From NCBI GenBank assembly GCA_040902745.1, contig JBBDWR010000014.1:33450-97449 (forward strand): a stretch of DNA of 64,000 bases, in the 5' to 3' direction. The DNA comes from JBBDWR01 sp040902745 (lineage in GTDB: Bacteria > Actinomycetota > UBA4738 > HRBIN12). Under the pieces are notes generated by a model. It saw only the letters and a list, made by a program, of their open reading frames with translations. It ran no database searches and was not told the DNA's origin. This document shows positions 41,353-49,700 of this stretch, one piece after another (the stretch's first letter is position 1; each line of letters starts with the position of its first letter). Both the position numbers and the translations under genes were made by a program.

Positions 41353-41931
41353 ATGCACGTCGAGCTCGAGACCGACGTCGAGCTCGACGACAGTCGCGTC
41401 GCCGGAGAACCGATCATCGCGTGGAGAGCGTGGGGGCTAACCGGGCGTGCCGACGGATCTCGCATCCGGTTGCGTCCGGTGGCGGGACCCACGCTTCCGT
41501 GGCCGCATCGCGAAGCCGCCAAGGCCCGGTGTAAGCGCGGAAAGTTCCATACCGCGCCGGATCTCGCGTGCACCTGCGGTCTGCACGCGACACACACGAC
41601 CGAGCTGCTGCGCCGAACGAAGGCGCCGGCGGTACTCGGCCGGATCGCACTCTGGGGCCGGGTGATCGAGCACGAACACGGCTACCGAGCGCAGTTCGCC
41701 TACCCTCAGCGCCTGCGGCTCGTGTGTCTGCTGTGCTTCTGGTTGCGTGGCATGCACGGTGACCCGCCCGACATCGTGGCGGTCGCTGGACGGCGACGGA
41801 TGCTGCCGCTGTGCGAACCCCACCTCGGGACGGCGGTTCGCTACGGGATGCGGCCGAAGACGGTGGTCGAGGCAGTGGGGATCGAACGGGCACTGCTCGA
41901 CGCATACGCGGTCGACATGCTCGCCGTCTGA
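41353..41931 (+). CDS. conserved hypothetical protein with Cys motifs
   Basis: A 192-residue protein starting ELDDSRVAGEPIIAWRAWGL. It contains KARCKRGKFHTAPDLACTCGLHATHTTELL (residues 58-88) and later RLVCLLCFWLRG. The arrangement Cys, HxAP, CxCG suggests a small metal-binding fold, but I cannot assign a family function. It starts 3 nt after the Pro-rich mini-protein. Its TGA directly abuts the stop of the convergent membrane protein. Confidence 0.6.
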   Translation: MHVELETDVELDDSRVAGEPIIAWRAWGLTGRADGSRIRLRPVAGPTLPWPHREAAKARCKRGKFHTAPDLACTCGLHATHTTELLRRTKAPAVLGRIALWGRVIEHEHGYRAQFAYPQRLRLVCLLCFWLRGMHGDPPDIVAVAGRRRMLPLCEPHLGTAVRYGMRPKTVVEAVGIERALLDAYAVDMLAV

Positions 41932-42600
41932 CTACCTTGCAGGTGGCCAGCGGACGGCGACGAACGTCATCACGATCGACAGCAGCAGGGTGAGACCCAA
42001 AAGGATCCGCAGGGTCCGCCACGGCGAGGTGGCCCTCCGCTCGATGTGCTCGTAGAGGGTGTCGATCTCGGCGGCGGCGAGGACCGCGACGTGATCGGGC
42101 ACTCGGATCGGCGTGATCGTCTTCCACACCTCGGCACGGACCGGTTCGATCCCGTCTCCTGGAGCGAGCAACTCGTCTGCTCGCACGCTGCCGGTGCGTC
42201 CTCGGATCGCGTCTTCGATCAAACCGCGCGTCTGATCGTCCGCCGTCACGCTCGGGTCGCGTTCCTGCGTGGAGAAGATCAGCGTTCCGTCCGGCTGCCA
42301 GATCCGCACCCGCCCGATCGCCGGGTCGACCATGAACTCGGCTTGCACCACGATCGACAGGTCGCGGAAGGACGGACCCAGGATCGGCTCGCTGAGTTCC
42401 GCCGCGTCGAGATCCTCGAACAGCCCCGCGCGCACCCGATGCACGGACACGCGTTCGGCCGCCGTTCGTTGCGACGACACCTCACTGGATTGGGCCGATG
42501 CGCACAGGATCAGACCGATCACCGACAGCACGGCCAGACCACCCCAGACGAGGCGGCCCGTGTGTCCTCCGCCGAGCGTGCGAAGCAGGTTCATGGCCAT
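41932..42600 (-). CDS. membrane sensor-like protein without output domain
   Basis: A 222-residue protein with two transmembrane helices (LVWGGLAVLSVIGLILCASA at residues 16-35; LRILLGLTLLLSIVMTFVAV near the C-terminus) around an extracellular domain of about 155 residues. The domain has the PAS/Cache-like pattern VDPAIGRVRIWQPDGTLIFSTQERDPSV seen in sensor kinases and cyclases. After the second helix only RWPPAR remains, so no kinase, GGDEF or HAMP part is encoded. It may partner another protein in the membrane. Confidence 0.6.
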   Translation of the reverse strand: MAMNLLRTLGGGHTGRLVWGGLAVLSVIGLILCASAQSSEVSSQRTAAERVSVHRVRAGLFEDLDAAELSEPILGPSFRDLSIVVQAEFMVDPAIGRVRIWQPDGTLIFSTQERDPSVTADDQTRGLIEDAIRGRTGSVRADELLAPGDGIEPVRAEVWKTITPIRVPDHVAVLAAAEIDTLYEHIERRATSPWRTLRILLGLTLLLSIVMTFVAVRWPPAR

Positions 42601-42762
42601 GAACGGTGCTCAGTGTGCCGTCCGCGGTGAACGGCAACAACAACCGGCGGGAATCGCCTGTTGTCGGTCTCTGTGAGTGCTTCGGCCGAGGGCACGGGTG
42701 TCTGAACCCGGCGGTCGCGCCCGCATCGCGTGTGCGTGACCAGCGGGTAGGCTTCCTCGGCC

Positions 42763-43398
42763 ATGGAGACCGAAACACAACGTGCGCCCACCGGCGCCAC
42801 CGGTCCGGAGCCGGAGAAGGGGAACCGCTTCGGGTTCGGTGGCGAGATGGCGCTGCTGGTGCTCACGGCCCTCGTGCTCGCGCTGCTGATCAAGACCTTC
42901 TTGTTCCAGGCCTTCTACATCCCGACCGGATCGATGGAACCGACCCTGCACGGACCCGGCGACCGCGTCCTGGTGAACAAGCTTCCCTACTACGTGCACG
43001 ACCCCCGTCGTGGCGACGTGATCGTCTTCGAGAACCCCGCGGTGCAGGTCGACAGGAGCCTGGCCGGCGGCTTCGTCCACTGGCTGTCGGAGGGACTCGG
43101 ACGATCCGGGATCGAGGACGAGTTCTTGATCAAGCGCGTGGTCGGGCTGCCCGGAGAGACCGTGGAGGCACGCGACGGATCGATCTTCATCGACGGCGAG
43201 CCACTGGAGGAGCCGTACCTGCGCAAGAAGACCCGGGACTTCGGACCCGAGACGGTCCCCGAGGGCGAGCTGTTCATGATGGGCGACAACCGCGACCAGT
43301 CGCAGGACTCGCGCTTCATCGGCACGATCCCGATCGGCGACGTGATCGGCAAGGCGGAAGTCGTGATCTGGCCGCCCAGCAGCTGGAACGCGCTCTAG
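42763..43398 (+). CDS. lepB: signal peptidase I LepB
   Basis: A 211-residue membrane-bound serine/lysine protease that removes signal peptides. One N-terminal helix (LLVLTALVLALLIKTFLFQAFYI) is followed by box B PTGSMEPTL with Ser57, box D DEFLIKRVVGLPGE with Lys124 and box E GELFMMGDNRDQSQDSR. TAGGCT sits 9 nt before the ATG. The 162 nt upstream contain no gene. Confidence 0.95.
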   Translation: METETQRAPTGATGPEPEKGNRFGFGGEMALLVLTALVLALLIKTFLFQAFYIPTGSMEPTLHGPGDRVLVNKLPYYVHDPRRGDVIVFENPAVQVDRSLAGGFVHWLSEGLGRSGIEDEFLIKRVVGLPGETVEARDGSIFIDGEPLEEPYLRKKTRDFGPETVPEGELFMMGDNRDQSQDSRFIGTIPIGDVIGKAEVVIWPPSSWNAL

Positions 43399-43404
43399 CG
43401 AGGG

Positions 43405-43477
43405 TGGAGACGAGCGGAATCGAACCGCCGACCCCCTGCTTGCAAAGCAGGTGCTCTACCGACTGAGCTACGTCCCC
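43405..43477 (-). tRNA. tRNA-Ala (anticodon TGC)
   Basis: On the minus strand the 73-nt sequence folds as a full cloverleaf: acceptor GGGGACG/CGTCTCC, D-arm GCTC-AGTCGGTA-GAGC, anticodon stem CCTGC-TTTGCAA-GCAGG with TGC at positions 34-36, and a T-arm with GGTTCGATTC. The discriminator is A, and CCA is not encoded. It lies 7 nt after lepB on the opposite strand and borders the putative island. Confidence 0.95.
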
Positions 43478-43534
43478 GGGGGGATGCAGGAAACGTGGCA
43501 GAAAACCCACCCCGGCTCCAGCATCCGTCGGACA

Positions 43535-43549
43535 TCGAGTCTACCGAGC
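43535..43549. repeat. left copy of a 15-bp direct repeat flanking the accessory region
   Basis: TCGAGTCTACCGAGC occurs here, 57 nt beyond the 5' end of tRNA-Ala, and again in the same orientation at 53394-53408. The copies bracket 9.86 kb of accessory and decayed genes. A second shared string, CTACGTCCCC (the tRNA 5' end, 43468-43477), precedes the right copy at 53367-53376. It could be an attachment or duplication scar; a chance 15-mer match cannot be excluded in a 64-kb window. Confidence 0.35.
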
Positions 43550-43636
43550 ACGCGATCGCGGCGAAATCGTCCGCCGGCGCCGGCGAAGCGGCACCTGGGC
43601 GTGTCTGAGGAAGGGAGTAGGTCGTATCGGCGTCGA

Positions 43637-44310
43637 CTACGCGGCGGTCCTGACCGCCTCGCGTGCGCGATGCCTCGCGAGTGTGAGGGAGTTCACCATC
43701 AGTGCGAAGCCAAGCAGGTCGGCCGTCTGACGCAGGTGACCCTCGCTGTGTGCGCGGTTCAGGTAGAGCGTGTCCTCGAGCGCGCGGTTGACGCTCTCCG
43801 CGTCACCACGCCTCGCATACAGGCGGGCGAAGTCCGGGGAGGAGCGCGGAATCGCGCGAAGATTCTCGGCGCGGTTGAGCTTCCTCTTCGTGTCCTCGAC
43901 GCTGCCGTCGAGGCGGACGGTGATCTCCTTGCCGTCGAACTCGGTGGGCAGACGGTACTGGGCGTACCAGCGGAATCCGGTCGCGCGTTCGAAGCGCTGG
44001 TTGCGAACGTGCTCGATCGGGAGGAACGTCAGTTCTCCCTCGTCGTTGAGGCGTCCGATGCCGGCCGCGCCGTCCTTCGCGAAAACAGGCACCTGTTCCG
44101 TGCGCCCATCCTGGAGCGTCACGTCCTTCACCTCGATCAGGCGCTCCTTGTCGACGCGATGCCCCGCCCTCGCGCCGCGCCTCGCTTTCTTGCTGGCGGC
44201 CGCCACCTTCACGATCGGCAGGATCCCCGCCTTGTAGAGGCGGTCGATGTGAACGCCGTGTTGCCAAGACCGCTGCGTCGATCGGCCGAGCCACGTCGCC
44301 AACCCGCGCG
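43637..44310 (-). pseudogene. transposase C-terminal fragment
   Basis: A continuous frame reads HGVHIDRLYKAGILPIVKVA, then a variable middle, then FRWYAQYRLPTEFDGKEITVRLDG and DFARLYARRGDAESVNRALEDTLYLNRAHSEGHLRQTADLLGFALMVNSLTLARHR. The last block, with Arg-Asp-Ala-Glu-Ser at the end of a helical bundle, is typical of DDE-type actinobacterial transposases. No N-terminal part or start codon is joined to it: a frameshift or junction near 44260 links it to a CBS-like sequence in another frame. It is a relic. Confidence 0.5.
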
Positions 44311-44940
44311 GCAGAGGGCTCGTCTCCTTCGAGCGCGATGAACCGATGAGGACTCGGCTCGGCCAGTGGTGCAGCGTCGAAGCCGTTCGTGCGAAGCCAG
44401 CGCTTCGCGTCTCGGACCGTCATGTCCGGGTCGGCGTACTCGAGGGCTACCTGCGCGACGTAGAGGACGCTCAGCGACTCCTCGGCGATCCTGAGCATCG
44501 AACGAAGGTGGACCTCACTCGGTTCAAGCCAGTCGGTGGATCCGCTGATCTGCGCCTCCTCAGGCTTCAGGTCGTGCGTGAACCCCGCGCTTGAACAGCT
44601 CGAGGTCGGCTTCGTTCGCGACGTTGCCCGCGACACCGTTGTTCTTGAGTAACAGGCTCGCCGGCTGGCTGAGCGACTCGAAGGTGCCGTCGGACTCGTC
44701 GCGCCGGACGAGCCAGAAGTGGACCCACCGCCGTGCGAAGTAGTAGCTGCCGATCCATCGCCGCCCGACGTACATGGAGTGGCTGCTACGACGGTTGTGC
44801 TGCACGCGAACGCCAGCCGCCTCGAGCCAGCCTTCGATCCCGTCGACGGCGCCCCGGACGAAATCCGTCTGCGAGCGCGCTCTGATGGCATCGTGCGAGA
44901 AGGCGTTCCGGTTCCTCTGAAGCCGACGACGCGACCCTCG
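44260..44940 (-). pseudogene. decayed gene with CBS-like segment, frameshifted
   Basis: Two overlapping frames make one protein-like sequence. The upstream part (44560-44940) reads DAIRARSQTDFVRGAVDGIEGWLEAAGV and SMYVGRRWIGSYYFARRWVHFWLV. Near 44590 a frameshift leads to FTHDLKPEEAQISGSTDWLEPSE and YADPDMTVRDAKRWLRTNGFDAAPLAEP, the latter like a CBS domain. It then runs into transposase sequence near 44260. The gene looks broken by a frameshift and an insertion. I do not recognise the upstream domain. Confidence 0.4.
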
Positions 44941-45130
44941 ACCGGCGCCAGCGTGGCGCCGAGCGCAGCGAGCACTACCGGGTCGCCTTCATCTCCTTGG
45001 CGCTCCTTTCCTGGCTCCACCTGTCGTCGCTAGCGGCGACCTCTGCCGAGGGGAGGATGCGATCGTCGTGTTTCAGGGTCCTTTCAGGCCTGCATTAGGT
45101 GCTAGCGTCCCTGCCGGGGAGGCCAGACCG

Positions 45131-46732
45131 ATGGAGTTCCGGATCCTGGGGCCGCTCCAGGTGTGGTACCAAGGCCGTGAGGTTTCCCTGGGCGGTCCCA
45201 AACCGCGTGCGCTTCTCGCCGTGCTCCTCCTCCACCCCAACGAGGTCGTTCCCGCCGACCGGCTGATCGACGAGCTCTGGGGCGAGGACTCGCCAGTGAG
45301 CGCGGCCGCGGCACTGCGGGTCAACGTCTCTCGACTTCGCCAGGCGCTTCCGCAGGACGTGCTGACGACGAGATCGCCGGGTTACGTCATCCGGGTTGAA
45401 CCCGATGAGCTCGATCTCCACCGATTCGAGCGGCTGGTGGAGGAGGGGAGGAGCCTGCTGGCCCGCGGCCTGGCAGGCGATGCGTCGGATCGGCTCCGCG
45501 ACGCGCTGTCGCTGTGGCAGGGCTCGGCGCTTGCGGACTTCGCCTACGAGGGCTTTGCCCAGGCGGCCGTCACCCGCCTCGAGGAGATCAGGCTGGCAGC
45601 GGTCGAGCTCCGGATCGACGCCGACCTCGCGCTCGGGCGCCACGACGAGCTGGTCGGAGAGCTTGAGGCTCTTGTCGCCGAGCACCCGCTCCGCGAGCGC
45701 CTGCGCGGGCAGCTGATGACGGCGCTGTACCGCTCGGCTCGGCAGGCGGAGGCCCTGGATGCCTACCAGGATGCGCGCCGGGTCCTCGCCGACGAGCTCG
45801 GGATCGATCCGAGCCGGGTGCTTCAAGAGCTGGAGCGGGCGATCCTTCGGCAGGACCCCGCGTTGGAAGTCGAAGCGCCGGCACCCCCGGGCGTCCGGGA
45901 CGTCGCCGAGCGATCGATCCTCATCGCTATCACGCAGGAGGTGCGCTTCGACGCGCTGCTTGCCGTGAGCGAGCCGCTCGTGCGAGACGCGGCTCGAGTC
46001 ATGATCCTGGCCAGGCTCGTGTCGGATGCAGCCGAGCTTCCGTCTGCGTCGGCTTGGCTCGAAGCGCGTCGGTCCGCGCTTGAGGCGCGCGGCGTCGTGG
46101 CCCGTGCCGCCTCCTTCACGTCGACGGCGCGGGGTCAGGATCTTGCTCGGCTCGCCACCGATCTCGACGTCGATCTCTTGCTCGCCGACGCCCCCGACGA
46201 GCTCATGGCCGAGGGGGTTCCCGACGAGCAGCTCACTGCCGTTCTTGCGGAGACGCCCTGCGACGTGGCGCTGCTCGTTCCTCGGGACGCGACGCCCAAG
46301 GGACCCGTGCTCGTCCCGTTCGGAGGGGCCGAACACGACTGGGCGGCGGTCGAGCTCGGCGCGTGGTTCGCGCGCGCCGACGATGCGCCGCTCCTGCTCG
46401 CGGGCGCCGCCGCGGCGCCGGAGCAAGGCAAGCGCGACGCGAGCCGCCTGCTTTCGCACGGCGCGCTCGCGGTCCAACGGGTCCTGGGCATCTCGGCCAA
46501 GCCGCTGCTGACCCCGCCCGGCGAAGAGGGGATGCTGGAGGCAAGCCGCGACGCCGGTCTGCTCGTCGTCGGGCTATCGACGAGGTGGCACCGCGAGGGC
46601 CTCGGCCCGGCCCGCCTGAGGCTCGCACGCGAGGCACCTCCGCCCACGCTGCTCGTGCGCCGGGGTCTCCGCCCCGGCGGCCTGGCTCCGCCCGCCACCC
46701 TGACGCGCTTCACGTGGTCGATCCGCCCCTGA
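45131..46732 (+). CDS. SARP-family transcriptional regulator with universal-stress-like C-terminus
   Basis: A 533-residue protein. Residues 1-95 form the OmpR-type winged helix (MEFRILGPLQVWYQGREVSLGGPKPRALLAVLLL); 96-245 form the bacterial transcriptional activation domain (DELDLHRFERLVEEGRSLL). From about residue 260 the sequence changes to two USP-like halves ending GPVLVPFGGAEHDWAAVELG, PLLLAGA and DAGLLVVGLSTRWHREGLGPARLRLAREAPPPTLLVRRG. DNA binding plus a ligand-sensing tail is the likely design. ATG at 45131 follows GGGGAGG. It converges on the kinase-WD40 gene with 13 nt between the stops, so the pair probably forms a signalling unit. Confidence 0.88.
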   Translation: MEFRILGPLQVWYQGREVSLGGPKPRALLAVLLLHPNEVVPADRLIDELWGEDSPVSAAAALRVNVSRLRQALPQDVLTTRSPGYVIRVEPDELDLHRFERLVEEGRSLLARGLAGDASDRLRDALSLWQGSALADFAYEGFAQAAVTRLEEIRLAAVELRIDADLALGRHDELVGELEALVAEHPLRERLRGQLMTALYRSARQAEALDAYQDARRVLADELGIDPSRVLQELERAILRQDPALEVEAPAPPGVRDVAERSILIAITQEVRFDALLAVSEPLVRDAARVMILARLVSDAAELPSASAWLEARRSALEARGVVARAASFTSTARGQDLARLATDLDVDLLLADAPDELMAEGVPDEQLTAVLAETPCDVALLVPRDATPKGPVLVPFGGAEHDWAAVELGAWFARADDAPLLLAGAAAAPEQGKRDASRLLSHGALAVQRVLGISAKPLLTPPGEEGMLEASRDAGLLVVGLSTRWHREGLGPARLRLAREAPPPTLLVRRGLRPGGLAPPATLTRFTWSIRP

Positions 46733-46745
46733 TCGGGCTGCAGCG

Positions 46746-49700
46746 CTACCGGCAGGCCGGCTCGTAGGGCCGCCCTGGGAGGAACTCCTCCCACTCCTCG
46801 GGCGTCAGCGTGCGGTTGGCGAGGTCGCAGGCCCGGCGTTCCCAGGACTCGGGGTCGACGTCCCAGACGGCCCCTTGGCCGTTGCCGTGGGTCTCCAGCA
46901 GGTGGCGTCCGTCGGGGGAGAGATCGATCATCGTCCTGCGGTCCCCGGCGGTGAGCTGCGGGCCGATCTGGGTTCCGGTGGCAACGTCCCAGAGGGACGC
47001 GACGGGCTCGAAGCCGGAGACGGCGAGGCTCCGCCCATCCGGGCTGAACTCGAGGGTGAACGCTCCATTGCCGCCTTGGTCGAGCTCGTGGACGAGCTCC
47101 CCGGTGCGGACGTCCCAGAGGCGTACGACTCTGACGGCGCCACCAACCGCGAGCATCCGCCCGTCGGGGCTGAGCGCGACGGATAGGTCGCTGTACGGTG
47201 TTAGCGTGCCTTCCACGGCGACGATCAAGGTGCTTGAGGCCACGTCCCAGACCTCCGCACCCCCCGAGTTTGGGCGGGCGACCGCGATCGTCGCCCCGTC
47301 GGCGCTGAAGGCGAGGTCGCTCGCACTCCCGCTTGGGATCCCACGGACGATGCCTCCGGTTGCCACGTCCCAGAGCGTCACGCCGGATTCGTCCGCCGTG
47401 GCGAGCGTCGCGCCGTCCTCGGTGAAGCCGACGCCCGGCAGAAGAACGCCACCGTCCGCGCTGAGCGGCCCCTGAAGCCGCGATCGCGAACCAACTTCCC
47501 AGAGTGTGAGTGAGCCCCCGGGCGCGGTTACGGCCGCAAGGGTTCGCCCATCCGGGGAGAAGGCGAGCGTCTTGACCTCGCCGCCCGTTTCGAGAAGGGG
47601 CGCCCCGACCGGCCTGAGTTCGCGCGCGTCCCAGAGCGCGATGCCCCGCTCCTTGAGGCCGACCGCGATCAGCCGGCCGTCCGGGCTGAACTCTCCCGGG
47701 TGGCCGTCATAGCCGGTCGCTGAGAACGTCCGGTCGTTCGTGAAGGTGAAGGGCCGCCCGAGCCTGCGGTCGCCCATGAGATCCCAGGCGATCGCGGTGC
47801 CGTCGTGACTCACCGTGTAGAGCGTTTCCCCGTCGGGACTGAAGACGGGCTGCTCAACGAAGTTCGAGTGGCCGCGCAGCGTCTCGAGCAGTGTCGCCGA
47901 CTCGACGTCCCAGCGAGTCACCGTCTTGTCGCGGTTCGTCGATACGACCGTCTTGCCGTCGGGGCTGAAGAGCACCCAGCTCGGGCTCCCTGCGAGATCG
48001 CCGGTTGCCGTTCGCACGGTTCCGGAACGTAGGTCGACGAGCTGTACCCCGCGCTTGATGCCGACCGCCGCGGTGAGACCGTCCGGGCTGACGGCGAGCG
48101 CGGGCGCGGTCACGGTCTCGATCCTCCAAGTCCGCGTCTTCTTGCGGCTCCGAAGATCCCACCACGCCAGCTCACCGTCCTCGGACGCGGTGAGGAGGGC
48201 GCGATCGTCCGGTGTGAGGGCAAACTGAGGTGACGCGTACCAGTTTCCGACGAAGGCGCCGACGAAGGCGTCCGGCTTGATCGTGGCCCCGATGGGCTCG
48301 AGCGTGGCCGCGTCTCGGATGCTGACCTGCGCTCCGGCTTCGCCGGGGTGTGCCTCGTCAGTCTGGTAGAGGACGACGAGCTGCGACCCGTCTTTCGTGA
48401 ACGCCATGGATCCGCCGAACCCGAAACCATCGTGAACGTGTCGCCACCACACCTTCGTCTCGGCCAGCTGCTCACGCGTTCGCGCGTCGAAGAGGCGGAC
48501 GTAGTCGCCGCCGACCGCGAGGGTTCGCCCGTCGGGGCTATAGGCAAGGCTGGGGGGGCTCTCGAGCCCCGTCACCGGGAGCTCCCCGATCTGCTCGTAG
48601 GTTCGGGCATCGAACAAGAGAGCCCCGGTCAGATCGCCCACCGCCAGTGTCTTCCCATCGGGACTGATGGCGATACTCCTGAGCACGTCGCCGGAGCCGT
48701 GCATGATCCCGATCGCGGCGGGGCTGCGCCGGAGAGCGGCGAGCAGGTAGCCGCGGGTCTGCGGCGAGTCTTCGATCGCGACCGCCTGGCGCGCGAGCAG
48801 GAGCGAGAGGTCGAGGTCCTCCTGAACGAGCGCCTGGGCGCCGAGGCGCTGGGCCAGCTGGGCCGTCTCCGCGTCGCGCGCCTGATCGGCGGCGTCGCGC
48901 GCCTCGCTGCGCTGGACGACCGCGAACATCCCGCCCGTAACGGCGGCGACGAGCAAGACCGCGACGCTGGCGAGCAGGCCGCGGAGGCGGCGGTTGATGC
49001 GCCTGACACGTTTGGTCTCCTTCTCAGACGCTTCGCGGCTCTCGGAGACGAACTCGCGCTCGAGCTCGTTCAGGTCGAACGCGTGGTCTGTGCTCCAGTC
49101 GAGCGCGGCGGCAAGGCGGGCGCCGCGGTAGAGCTCGCCCTGGTCGCGCTCTGCCGTGTCCCATCCGGTCGCCGCCTGGGTGATGTGGCGCCGAAGGCGG
49201 CGCCCTTCGGTGTCCTCGTCGATCCACTCACGCAGGCGCGGCCATTCGCGCAGCAACGCCTCGTGGGCGACCTCGACGGAGCCCTCGCCGACGGTGACGA
49301 GACGGCTGTCGGCCAGCGTGGCGAGCACGTCGGCCATATCCTCTGAGTGCTCCAGGTCGAGCTCGGCGAGTGGAGCGCGCCGGCGCACCGGCGCGTCGCC
49401 CTCGCCCTCGCCTACCAGGCGGAGCATGATGGCGCGCACGAGCGGCGTGCGCGCGTCGGGGATGCGAGCATAGGTTGCCTCGGCCAGCCGTGCGACGGCG
49501 CCGCGAACGCCGCCAGACTCGCGGTAGGAAACCAGGGTGAGCGTGTTCTCCTGACGTTTCTGCCAGAGCTCGAGCAGGGCGGTCGACAACAGCGGGAGCG
49601 CTCCCGGCTCGCCCTCCACGTCGTCGACCAGGGCGTCGGCCAGCTCCGGCTCCACCCGCAGCCCTACCCGGCCGGCGGGTAGCTCGACGGCGCGCCGCAG

